A stretch of 64,000 nt of DNA from Odontocerum albicorne (lineage: Eukaryota; Arthropoda; Insecta; Trichoptera; Odontoceridae). The DNA is taken from the NCBI GenBank assembly GCA_949825065.1, contig OX463849.1:3968001-4032000 (forward strand), given 5' to 3'. The notes below the pieces were generated by a model, which saw only the letters and a program-made list of their open reading frames with translations, ran no database searches and was not told where the DNA came from. The position numbers were made by a program, and so were the translations under genes. The stretch's first letter is position 1. Each line of letters opens with the position of its first letter. Below, piece after piece: positions 34,085 through 43,799 of the stretch.

Positions 34085-35010
34085 AATTAATTGACTTGCG
34101 ACACATTTCGATTATTTTTCATAAAAGTTTCAAAGCGCTGGCATCGTTGGTTCATTCGTAATGACGTAACAATTGAGAGTACTTTCAGAGTGTCGGTCCG
34201 AAAAGAAACAATGGAGCAATGTGCCAATATTAAATTTAGTTTTAAATTAGGTATGAGTGCCACAGAAACTTTTGAAACGATTCAAACTGTTTATGTCACT
34301 GAAGCAATGAGTCGTATTAACGTTTTTAAGCGGTATGCAAGATTTTGTGATGGCAGAGAGGGCATTGTCGAATATTCATGGCAAATAGATGCTTCTTTGT
34401 TCTGAGAAAACACCTTATATCTCGGTTGTTGTCCAGAAGGACAAAACTTACCATTTACAAGACACTGCTACGACCTGTCCTCACATATGGGTCTGAATGC
34501 TGGGTATTGAGTAAGAAGAACGAATCTTCCCTTCTAATATTTGAAAGAAAAATACTCAGAAAAATATTCGGACCCATACAGGAAAATGGATCTTGGAGAG
34601 TGAGATATAATGAGGAGTTATACAGCATATACAAAGAGCCCAACATCATAAAATACATCAAAATTGGGAGGCTACGTTGGGCGGGGCATGTAGCAAGAAT
34701 GGGAGAAGAGGAAATGCCTAACAAAGTACTCTCTTCCAAGCCCCAAGGAAGACGTAGCGTGGGTAGACCGAGGCTTAGGTGGATGGATGGGGTGCAGAAT
34801 GATGCAAACGTGATTGGCATCAGGGCTGGAGGAGTGCATCCCAGGATAGGGGAGGCCGGGGCCCACAATGGGCTGTAGCGCCATTGATGATGATGATGAT
34901 GATGATGATGAGAGAGGGCATTGAAGATGATCAACGGACTGGATGATCATTCATAGTTCGAATTGAAGAAAATGTTCAAAAAGGGGCTGAAATTCTTCGA
35001 AATTATCGTT
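34085..35010 (+). pseudogene. Mariner transposase N-terminal relic, split by a LINE
   Basis: 34211-34367 encodes MEQCANIKFSFKLGMSATET, FKRYARFCDGREGI, and 34911-35000 continues with EDDQRTG and IEENVQKGAEIL. This is the N-terminal helix-turn-helix region of a mariner/IS630-type transposase. Conserved GRE.xEDDxRxGRP spacing is evident once the insertion at 34368-34910 is ignored. The catalytic domain is missing. Confidence 0.8.
34368..34910 (+). mobile_element. 5'-truncated LINE inside a mariner, with 13-bp target duplication
   Basis: Flanked by AGAGAGGGCATTG at 34355-34367 and 34911-34923. The insert carries an open frame of 166 codons (34378-34878): NRCFFVLRKHLISRLLSRRT, TIYKTLLRPVLTYGSECWVL, ESSLLIFERKILRKIFGP, GRLRWAGHVARMGEEEMPNK, GRPRLRWMDGV. 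This is the C-terminal tail of an RTE-like or related insect LINE. It ends in (GAT)n at 34887-34910. The intact frame and exact duplication indicate a recent insertion. Confidence 0.9.
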
Positions 35011-35019
35011 GTGCATCTA

Positions 35020-35305
35020 CCAGGTTCATCGCTCTACTATTTTTGAAAAATTAATACAGTTAAAATATTTGTCAATATACAAAGATACAATGAAAGGAGA
35101 TTAAAATTATAGGTAGAAAAAAGTGTAAGCTCAGAAAAGTTTTTTTTAAAAGATTGAAGGCGTACAACACATTACCAAAGAGAAAAAAATATAATAAAAC
35201 AGTGTTCATGTGAAAAAAACATAAAACTAAGATTTTAAAATTTTACAGCTATTATATATGATATTTAGCCAGAATTGTTTCTGATCACTCAAATAGACAT
35301 GTGAC
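35020..35305. other. AT-rich spacer
   Basis: Nothing recognised. Confidence 0.5.
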
Positions 35306-35309
35306 ACAT

Positions 35310-35800
35310 CGAATAATAAGTCCCGGGACTAACCAATAGATGGCGCCTCTAAAAACAAATCCATACCATTCTCAGTTAAAGGTAGGTACCTTTAGAAGTT
35401 GCGTATTAAACTTGACTTCATGACATTCCGACATTGTGTCATTGAATTTCGTGTGTTGATAAAACATTGCTTTTCAATGGGAAAAAATACCGTTCAAACT
35501 CAGCGATGGCTTGAAAAGTGTTATTCGGAATCTGCTCCGTTGAAAACAACCATTTGTCGGTGGTGTGCTGATTTCAAACGCTGTCGTACAGACACAAAAT
35601 GATGCTGAACGCTCTAGTCGTCCAAATGAGGCTGTTACACCAGAAAACATAAAAAAAAACTCAAAATCGTGATGGTAAATCGCAAAGTAAAGTTGCGTAA
35701 GATAGCTGACATCCTGAAGATATAATTTGGTAGTGTTTACATTATTTTGCATAGCTCACTGAAAATTCTAAATTCACTGTCCGTCTCATTTTAATTGGAA
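35310..35800 (+). pseudogene. Second mariner relic (irritans-like N-terminus)
   Basis: Encodes EFRVLIKHCFSMGKNTVQTQ, RWLEKCYSESAPLKTTICRW, DFKRCRTDT, then after a frameshift AERSSRPNEAVTPENIKK and, in a third frame, KIVMVNRKVKLRKIADILK. This is the DNA-binding half of a mariner transposase of a lineage different from the one at 34085. The rest is absent. AATAATAAGTCCCGGGACTAA upstream may be part of the terminal repeat. Confidence 0.8.
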
Positions 35801-35812
35801 ATTTGGGCAAAT

Positions 35813-36440
35813 GAAAGCATGCCAAGGACGAAGCGAGTCTAATATTGGTTTCTAACTGATTCCAGTCTCACTGCATAGACAGCAAAGGACGACGTAAAAA
35901 AGAAGAGCGGTGAACTGGAAAGGCCAATAAATAATATCTGTTTGAGCGTAGCGTTATAGTCAATGATCGGAAAAACGCTGAAAATATTCGATGTGATAAG
36001 AGGGGGTAGTGGGACAATTAAGGATATTATACAACAGAGACAGTATGTGAATTTGGCATCTATTTCTAGCATTCAACTAGTTCAATGTCTTCTGGTATGA
36101 AGTTAAATGATCGTACTTACGTAAGGTTGAAAATAAATCTAAGATAAACATTTTGAAGACGCTGTTCATTGTCCAGCTGTTCCTTTGTAACATCTAAGTA
36201 ACATACATCCGTATAGTCCAGAATTGGAAAGAACAGAAATTGCACGAGTAAAATTTTGGTTTTAGTACGTAGGAATCTTTGCAACACTTTAAGGGAATGA
36301 AGGTTTAAGAAGGTCCTTCGGCTTACCTCATTTATTTGATCTCGCCATGAGAGAGTGTTATCTATTAGCACTCCTAGATTTTTAACAGTTTTATGTTCTA
36401 GTATGATAGAGCCATCAAATAATATTGGAGGGAGTAGGTC
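35813..36440 (-). pseudogene. LINE-A fragment lacking its 3' UTR
   Basis: The minus strand encodes DLLPPILFDGSIILEHKTVK, NLGVLIDNTLSWRDQINEVS, LLVQFLFFPILDYTDVCYLD, VYLRFIFNLT and, after frameshifts, the decayed end of the polymerase. Unlike the other copies it stops at the GCATGCCAAGGACG point before the 3' UTR, so it was truncated after insertion. Its outer end is only ~77 bp upstream of the exon at 36518. Confidence 0.82.
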
Positions 36441-36517
36441 GTTGAATGAATGAATCGAATACAAAAATTGGAAATATTTTTCTTCAAATCATTGAAAATA
36501 ACTTGATCGATTCACAG

Positions 36518-36707
36518 GTGCAGGCGGTGCTTGATTTGGTTGAGGAAGAAATATACGAGAGGGAGTTGTTGCCGGACAACTACAAGATGAAATGGATTCC
36601 TCACGATGACAAGTGTGACGCATCCTATGCTTTGCTGGCAGCCATAGATAGTTATGCCGACGACTGTGTGCATGTGTTCTTCGGTCCAGTCTGCGAGTAC
36701 GCTCTTG
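36518..36707 (+). CDS. Receptor guanylate cyclase-like, ligand-binding domain exon
   Basis: An exon of 190 bp lies between TTCACAG (36511-36517) and G|GTGAGT (donor GT at 36708). It is phase 0 at its start and phase 1 at its end. The 63 encoded residues include VLDLVEEEIYERELLPDNYK, DDKCDASYALLAAIDSYADD and VHVFFGPVCEYALG. The DxxCD...A..A.D.......VxVFFGPVCxYALA pattern is the signature of the ANF-receptor (receptor family ligand-binding) domain of natriuretic peptide receptors and receptor guanylate cyclases. A second AG six bases downstream (36523) is an alternative acceptor in the same phase. The exon joins in frame to 15090-15548. A membrane receptor converting GTP to cGMP on peptide binding is inferred; the catalytic part is outside the window or unseen. 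Confidence 0.72.
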
Positions 36708-36769
36708 GTGAGTAATTTTGATATTTAACTTAACAGTTGTCGGACCTTACGCCAAATTTCTGTGATTTG

Positions 36770-38090
36770 TTTATCCACTTAATTGACATATACAGGCAAA
36801 ACCCAAAACATTTCATCTTGGTCTTTATTTCAATCGGTCGACATTTCAATACAGGAAAACCCCTAATTACGTGTATATTTATTCTTAGTTTTCCCTTCAA
36901 TTAACTGATATACCATATACAGACACAACCTAAAAATCTCCTGTTGGTATTTCTCTCAATTTACTGACATACTCGTATACAGGCAAATCTCAAAATTTAT
37001 TTATTTTCACAAAACAGGCTTAGCCCAATTACTTTGAAAAATACAAGAAGTGTTTACATTAAAAATAAAGACAAACTATTTATAATAAAAAAATATTTTT
37101 TTTTATTATATATTGAAAAAATAATGTTTATGCATACATATATTATAAACACACAAACACACGTATGTTATATTCAAAGTCACTTAAGTACGTTGATGAT
37201 TGCTTTTTAACACGCTCAATCGTAGAAGAAATTTTACTTTTGCTTTTGGTAAAGTGATATGAAACATGTTAATATAATAATAAAGCAGTCCCGTTCAAAA
37301 GAGTTAAGGCCCTTCCAACAGGCATAGCGGCTGGTAGACCCGTTCTTGCGTATGTTATTGAGAACAGTTCTTGCCGGCGCAGTCTAGTGTAATTGTTAGG
37401 AACGTTTAACGCTAATCTTTGTAGTAATGCTGAACAGCTCACAACTCCTCGAACGAGTTTGACAACGTATACCAGGAGACGCAGATCTCTTCTTAAGCTC
37501 AAGGAGTTATACCCGAGCATGCTCAGCAGAAACTGAGTAGGATAAAGCCATGGATAGACACGAAACTCACTCATATAGAGATATCGTAGATATTTTTTAT
37601 GTACTTTCTCCATCATGAGTGAGTTCTGCGCCCCCACCGGGCTCCAAATGAAAGCATTGTTTTCTAGTTTGCTACGGATCAATGAATTAAACAACGTTTT
37701 GAGCACCATTTGGTTTTCAAACGACTTAGAGATTATCATTACTAATCCTAGAGTTTTATACGCTGAGTTGCACATAACTTCTATGCGAGAACCAAATGCG
37801 AGATTGCTGTGGAACAAGACACCCAGATCTTTAATATTACCTCTTCTTAGTCTTTTTTTCCCTTAACTGACATATACAACAAAAAATCAATTTTTTTTGG
37901 TCTTTCTTTCCATTACAAACAAAACTCAAAATATCTTCTTTGGGTTTTCCTTTCAATTAATTGACATATACGAATTTATGCATACCCCAAAATATCGTTT
38001 CTTGGTCATTCTTTTAATTGACTTACATATACAGGTAAACTTTAAAATATATCTTCTTTGTTATTCTTTCAATTGACTGACAGACACAGA
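36770..38090. repeat. ~65-bp degenerate tandem repeats interrupted by LINE-B
   Basis: Units contain TTCAATTGACTGACATATAC, AGGCAAAACCCAAAATAT and TTGGTCTTTCTTTCAATT-like blocks at 36780-36997 and again at 37860-38090. The LINE-B copy at 36998-37855 sits between. Confidence 0.8.
36998..37855 (-). mobile_element. LINE-B fragment, copy 2
   Basis: Minus-strand open frame of 182 codons (37269-37817): KTLGLVMIISKSFENQMVLK, LFNSLIRSKLENNAFIWSPV, KKYLRYLYMSEFRVYPWLYP, RRDLRLLVYVVKLVRGVVSC, FSITYARTGLPAAMPVGRAL. It lacks the frameshift of copy 1 at 32215. The 3' UTR with AACAGGCTTAGCCCAATTAC is at 37012. It lies within a tandem repeat array. Confidence 0.85.
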
Positions 38091-38094
38091 GCAT

Positions 38095-38690
38095 TGTCTT
38101 CCGCCCATAACGATTTGGCCTTGCAGTCGATGTCCCTGGTTTGCTTGGAGTTACCCATGTTCTTTTACGCTTAGGATTCTTGAAATATATCCATTTTTAA
38201 TCGCCAGTCACAATTCGATGGAGAAAGGATTTTCTTTTGTACCTGGCGAGCAGCATTTCGTAAGTGGTTTTTCGGTTTTCCTGCTGTCTTTCATTCAGTT
38301 CATGTGAAACCCATTTTCTCACCTTCTGGATCTTTCTCATGACTTTCAAACGTATGGAGACGGCTTTTCGTGTCATATTTAATTGATCCGCGAGTTGTTG
38401 TTGCGTTTGAGCATCATCCTCATCCAACAATGCTCGTTATTCGGCGTCTTCAAACTTTCTCGGTGGTCTTCCACGTTCTTCGTTACTCACGTCAAAATTG
38501 CCCCTTTTGAATTTTTTAAACCACTCAAAGCATTGTGATTTACCAAGAGCATGCTCACCGTAAGCTTCGACAAGCATTCGATGCGATTCTGTAGCAATTT
38601 TCTACAAATGCTAACAGAAAATCAATGCTGTCCGCAAATCATAGTTTTCAGGCACAAAAACAGACATGTTCAACGCTATGAAAACATAGG
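38095..38690 (-). pseudogene. Third mariner relic (mauritiana-type, N-terminal two thirds)
   Basis: The minus strand encodes VEAYGEHALGKSQCFEWFKK, FKRGNFDVSNEERGRPPRKF, LLDEDDAQTQQQLADQLNMT, WVSHELNERQQENRKTTYEM, RYKRKSFLHRIVTGD and, in continuation, WIYF.NPKRK-like and RPNRYGRKTML-like pieces. The first catalytic Asp (VTGD) is visible. At least two stops and a 3' truncation disable it. It is a third mariner lineage within 4.6 kb. Confidence 0.85.
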
Positions 38691-39109
38691 TATTAAAGTT
38701 GTATTAAACTTGTATTGTTGTGAATTAAAAGTCTTTGACAAATGTAAACACAAGAAAAAGGCACCAATGACGTGGTTTGATAGTCACTACATTGACAACT
38801 AGAGCCATCTTTGAGCAAATTCCGGTTTCATATTTATAGACCTGGTATACAGGTGTATCAAGTTCAATTCCTGAAAGAACAAATAAATATAAAAAAAAAA
38901 AAACGGTCCCAGTCTGGTGCTAAAATTCGTTTGGTAATAACACACGCAAGCACTAGACGTGTGCGAATATTGTTACTTATCCATGTTTGGTAGTATTTCT
39001 AACACTGACCATGGCGAACTGTGAGTTACGTGTCTATTTAAGTAGTTATTAACCTGACGGTTTGATTCCTGCTTACGATGCTTAATGCCCGACTTTATTG
39101 TGTTCGCAT

Positions 39110-39240
39110 TATCAATTTTTATATGGGGTACTTCTATACTCTTTTTTGTCATTTATGCATCAAGTGGGTACTTCTATACTCTTTTTTGTCATTTATGCAT
39201 CAAGTGGTTTTTATCGTTTATGCATCAAGTGTTTTTCGAT
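39110..39240. repeat. 48-bp duplication
   Basis: GGGTACTTCTATACTCTTTT and TTGTCATTTATGCATCAAGT occur twice, with a third partial unit. Confidence 0.9.
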
Positions 39241-39354
39241 ATTATTTTGTTATAAATAAAAATAACATTTGTATTTTAACGCTTAAAAATTAATTTTAAT
39301 TTATAATTTTTACTTGCTCTATGACATATGTACCCTAATTATATTTTTAAAGAA

Positions 39355-39440
39355 GGAACTGTAGAAAGTCAATAGAAATAATGGGAGTTGTATGATGATG
39401 TGTATGGATGTAGAACAAGCTAAGGGTGGGTGTGTATTGG
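39355..39440 (+). pseudogene. RTE-like LINE 3'-end trace (family B)
   Basis: GTAGAAAGTCAATAGAAATA and GATGTGTATGGATGTAGAAC resemble the RNRR..MKRCMDVEEA block of family B. Confidence 0.5.
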
Positions 39441-39499
39441 AAAATAAAAACCTGGCTTCCTTTCTCCTACCTAGAGAAATGGCTTGATGTTATGCGTGT

Positions 39500-39825
39500 A
39501 TGTGTAATATATATCAGTAGTAACGGAAATAAATTTGACAGATTAGAGGCCCTAGAAATTTCAAAGTCAGTACATCGAGGCGAACATCTGGTAAACACAT
39601 ATATCCCAAAAATATCTCCGCTGCTGGCCAAGATCGTCGAATGCCTCCCTCAGTCCCCAAGTCGTTGAAGCGTGTATATCGGTACCAGTTCGAACATAAT
39701 TCAGTCTTGTTTGTGCTTGAAGATGAGGTTTGCACCTTGAAACCGGTAAGGTTATACCGTTACAAAAAGTGAAATAAACAGTGTTTGATAAAACAAATTA
39801 CAAGGTCTTTAAACCTCCACAACGT
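39500..39825 (+). pseudogene. Penelope-like element fragment, copy P2
   Basis: Encodes ISSNGNKFDRLEALEISKSV and HRGEHLVNTYIPKISPLLAK, the C-terminal end of the GIY-YIG domain. It is followed by the non-coding end with TTGAAACCGGTAAGGTTATACC and CAGTGTTTGATAAAACAAAT. The GIY and YIG motifs themselves are lost. Confidence 0.8.
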
Positions 39826-39829
39826 TAAT

Positions 39830-40615
39830 GGCTTAACTATAAACAATATAATATATTTAATTAAAAGTTTAATGTGAAAACAAAATTAAGTAAAATATTA
39901 CATTCATGTATTAACAGAGAAAAAAATATTGTTAAAGATTTTAATTGTATTATGTTAAAAAATCTTAAATTAATTTTAAAATTGTAGTATTCGAACCATT
40001 CAAATGAATTGATGAACTTAACTCCAAAAAAATTTGAATCAAAATAAATTTGAAAAAAAAATATATCGTCGTTTTACATTTAAAAAATCTTGTTTTATCT
40101 TAAAACCACAAATAAATGTAAATCTTATTAATTGTGCTTTCTAAATATTTAAATTTAAGCCTCTAATCCACAGGTAGACGGGTAGTTTGTCAGGGGGAAT
40201 TAAAATGAGCCTACCCTTTGATTTATACATTTCGTTCGTCCAAATTGGTTCAGAAAGTTCCTGAAGCTGAAACCATCTGCTGTCAAGTTGAAAATTAATT
40301 CTGAAGATCAAAGTGAACCTCCCATAACCATAAAAATTAAATGATCAGTAAAATTTTGATACCCCAGACAAAAGTGCAGATAAAATTTCAGCAAAACTCG
40401 TAAATCACATCTTTTGTTAGAAGTTACTTGATCTAAAACGGATTCTCAGGTGTTTTTCGTAAAAATTATTAGAGATTTTAAGAATTTAAGATGTCTGAAA
40501 GAAGACCCAGCATTACTTGGCATTAATTTAAGATATTCCACAATTTAATAATAATCATAACCTCTGAGTTTGAAGACAAGAGTTGTGGATTTCGACTTTA
40601 TTAGGTTATAAAGAA
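39830..40615. other. Spacer, nothing recognised
   Basis: AT-rich without coding signal. Confidence 0.5.
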
Positions 40616-40629
40616 CCCAGCGAAAGGGT

Positions 40630-41090
40630 CTTCTTCTTCTTCAGCCGTCTCTCCAATGCTGAATGTAGGCCCTTTTCTAAAACCTTCCACACTTCCCTGT
40701 CTTGGGCTTTTCTCGTCCATTTTCTATCAGTGACAGGGATAATGTCATCAGCCCACCTCTTCTAGGGCCATCCCATCGGTTTTCTCGTATCCCACAGCCT
40801 GCATTTCAGGACTCTGGGTGCCCATCTTTCATTTCGTTGCCTTGCAACGTGACCCGCCATTGCCATTTCATGCCAGCAACACGGTTTATTATGTCAATAA
40901 CCCTAGTCCGTCGCCTGATTTCTTCATTTCTGACTTTGTCTATCAGACTTATGCCCAACATCAGCATTCGGAAAGCTCGACCATGTTCTCAAAAACAAGG
41001 AAGTTCCCACAAATCTAAAAAGAAAAGTCTTCGATGCATGCGTCCTCACTGGGCTAACGTATGGCTTGAAAACGATGACATTAACTACCA
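40630..41090 (-). mobile_element. LINE with inverted 5' segment (twin-priming structure)
   Basis: An 11-bp target duplication AGCGAAAGGGT flanks it (40619-40629 and 41091-41101). Minus strand 40976 to 40630 encodes RMLMLGISLIDKVRNEEIRR, RTRVIDIINRVAGMKWQW and later pieces of an RTE-like polymerase tail. The adjoining 40977-41090 encodes, on the plus strand, KLDHVLKNKEVPTNLKRKVF, DACVLTGLTYGL, which in intact relatives lies just upstream of the minus-strand part. The 5' part is thus inverted relative to the 3' part. Confidence 0.88.
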
Positions 41091-41158
41091 AGCGAAAGGG
41101 TAACACAATAAAATACTTTTTTTTTTAGTTTATTACTCAGTTAAACATAGAGTTAATT

Positions 41159-41665
41159 ATATTTTTTTAAATAATTTGACATATCGCTGTTCCCAATCAT
41201 AACGATGATCTCAAGAGCGTTTCCAATCTAGCTAACATATTACCTTACAGAAGATGTACAGAAGAAAGTGACTTTACAAGTCCATCGAGAACTTGACCAA
41301 TTTGGAGATTTTCTTTAGGGAAAACGAAAGAATGTTCCACTGAAGATACCCTCTACCTAAAATATTTCGTCGAAATATTTGTGTTTGTTAACTTTTTCAA
41401 GAATGTGAAGTATTTTTTTAAATAATTTGATATAGCACTGTTCCCAGTCATTACGATCATCTCAAGAGCGTTTTCCATCTAGCTAACATATTAACTTACA
41501 GAAGATGTACATAAGAAAGTGACTTTACAAGTCCATCGAGAACATGACCAATTTGGAGATTTTCCTCAAGAAGAGCGAAAGAATGTTCCACTGAAGATAC
41601 CCTCTACCTAAAATGTTTGGTCGAAATATTTGGTTTTGTTAACTTTTTTAAGAATCTGAAGAGTT
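41159..41665. repeat. ~250-bp tandem duplication
   Basis: Two adjacent copies with ATAATTTGA.ATA.C.CTGTTCCCA, GTGACTTTACAAGTCCATCG and GAATGTTCCACTGAAGATAC. They are roughly 90% identical by eye. Confidence 0.92.
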
Positions 41666-41669
41666 CTAG

Positions 41670-42540
41670 TATTTGATTCATACAAATTAAAATAAGTACT
41701 ATACAAAGGATATAGCTGTCCGGTTGAATCTATTTATTTGTATTCCTTAGGAAACTCTGAAGTCTTTCTTTAAAAAAAAAACGGAAATATACTTAGATGA
41801 TTTTTTTGCGTACATACATTGACATATATTGTTACGGATGGTAAAAATTAAGGAACCCTTATCACCTTTACGTTTAAAACAAGAATATAGAGACGCTAAA
41901 AATTAAATTGTCGTCCAGGTCGGTCCACAGCCCGGCATGCTACGTTCTTTCACTGTGAATCTCATTGATTAAATTGGTGTATGTTGTATAATGGGCATTC
42001 GAGCCGTCGAGTCTATCGCCTGCAAACATCCAGTTCTTGACCAGCTACCAGGTGGCATGCGTTAATTCGTGAGCCAACTATTTCCAGCGCATCACTTTTT
42101 TATAGCTGTTAATATGGTGCTGCTACGTTTAAAAATGAACCGTTTCATTCAAGTAATCGTCCCGCCTGGCACCCATCATCTTCCTAAGTCACCTGTTCTC
42201 AAAATTGAGGAGTCTCCTTCTTGCAGCTTGGTATTTTGTCAAGATTTATAACCGTATAGTTAATAAGAAGATGTTGGTATATGGACTTAACGCATATAGT
42301 AGAAAAATAATAATTAAAACAAAGGAGAGTAAGGATTTAGCAAGTTTTAAAAATACTCGTGATTTAATCTCAAATTATCGAGTTCGTGAGAATTTTTGAC
42401 AAAAGAAATAAAATCGGTAAAAAGTATCAGTTTACAACTAAGGTCCAAAAAATTCGATTTGAACAAGTTTGAGCGTGTATGGATAAATACCGTTGAATTA
42501 GTGCAACACCAAGTGTATTGTATTGTATTATATTACACGT
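41670..42540. other. Spacer, nothing recognised
   Basis: No coding region supported; short open frames show no family resemblance. Confidence 0.45.
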
Positions 42541-42544
42541 CCGT

Positions 42545-42722
42545 TGTATTGCCATTTGGTAATATTTTTCAACCAACCTGAAATATGTTAAAGTGGCCTT
42601 AAGGGAAAACCAGACTGGAGTTCTTTTTTTTAATGTTTATATCTGGGTTACAACAGGAATCGAACCCGCAAACTATGGGCAGGAAAATAAACGTCTTACC
42701 AACTAGGCCACGATGGTCGCCG
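42545..42722 (-). mobile_element. tRNA-derived SINE, family S1, fullest copy
   Basis: Minus strand: GTGGCCTAGTTGGTAAGACG (A box), GCGGGTTCGATTCCTG (B box), body CTCCAGTCTGGTTTTCCCTT, tail AGGTTGGTTGAAAAATATTACC then AAATGGCAATAC. The tail parallels the LINE-A 3' hairpin (ATTACC-AAAT-GGCAAT), supporting mobilisation by that LINE. Confidence 0.82.
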
Positions 42723-43009
42723 AGTGCTACAAGATAAATGGCTAAAAGGAAAATAAATGATAACAAGGTGTGAACTTGATAAAACTAGAGTGCTTTAAAT
42801 TCTGCTCGATTATCTCAGCATGAATAAGGTAAGTGTGCCATGACCCTCTATCGAAAAAGGACTTGATGGAGTGGTGCCGTACTGAATCACCATGGTTCAA
42901 AAATGCTAAGGCCTACATCAGCTTAAAAAAATATAATTGCAATTTTTTGGGATTGTCAGAGAACTCGACCAATTTACTTCAAAGAGAGAAACACTTAGGT
43001 TACTGCCGA

Positions 43010-43495
43010 GAATGACGTGTTATTTATGTACACATGAAAGGACGTCATAAGAATTAAGTGTTATTAATGTACACACGAAAGGATGTCATAATAGTAACAT
43101 GTTATTAATGTACACATGAAAGGATGTCACAAGAATTACGTGTTATTAATGTACACACGAAAGGATGTCATAATAATTACGTGTTATTAATGTACACATG
43201 AAAGGATGTCATAAGAATTACGTGCTATTAATGTACGCACGAAAGTATGTCATAAGAATTACGTGTTATTAATGTACACATGAAAGGATGTCATAAGAAT
43301 TACGTGTTATTAATTTACACATGAAAGGATGTCATAAGAATTACGTGTTATTAATATACACATTAAAGGATGTCATAAGAATTACGTGTTATTAATGTAC
43401 ACACGAAAGGATGTCATAATAGTTACGTGTTATTAATGTACACATGATAGGATGTCATAAGAATTACGTGTTATTAATGTACATATGAAAGGATG
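43010..43495. repeat. 41-bp minisatellite, ~12 units
   Basis: TGTTATTAATGTACACATGA followed by AAGGATGTCATAAGAATTAC, with alternating ACATGAAA and ACACGAAA variants. Confidence 0.97.
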
Positions 43496-43610
43496 CTATG
43501 AAAACAAAACGTCGAGAAAAGCTCTCACAATGCTTACATTCTTGCACGATAATGCGCCAGTGCACACTTTTGTTGCTGCAAAAGCTGATATTTAATACAG
43601 TGCCAATAAT
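43496..43610 (+). pseudogene. Mariner catalytic-motif relic
   Basis: The plus frame reads LHFLHDNAPVHTFVAAKADI, the DNAPVHT catalytic-Asp motif of mariner transposases. It is preceded by KRREKLS and cut off by the minisatellite on its left. Confidence 0.65.
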
Positions 43611-43799
43611 TAAATCACCCCCCCCCCTCACCCCCTATAGTTCCAGCTTGACAACTAGTGATAATTTTTTTAGTTTCAATACTAAAATACATTTTGCTAG
43701 GATAAACAAATAAAAGTGACGAAGAAATGATCTCTGCTGCAGTGTTATACCACTTTGGAAACAAAATTTCATAATATGTTTTTCAGTGGTATTAAAAAA

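Larger units (their letters stand above)
15549..36517 (+). other. Inferred ~21-kb intron of the receptor gene
   Basis: Bounded by GTGAGT at 15549 and TTCACAG ending 36517, both phase 0. It is filled with the mobile elements and tandem repeats listed separately. No exon in between was recognised. The link rests on the fit of the two coding pieces, not on transcript data. Confidence 0.5.

Noticed and set aside
34455..34934. 159-codon minus-strand frame starting through a poly-His run
   Set aside because: Antisense to the LINE frame at 34378-34878; the poly-His comes from the (GAT)n tail.
43010..43495. Regularly spaced repeats that could suggest a CRISPR array
   Set aside because: Units of 41 bp are contiguous and uniform with no unique spacers; the context is a eukaryotic genome. 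The same holds for the arrays at 7930, 14190, 45528 and 50915.
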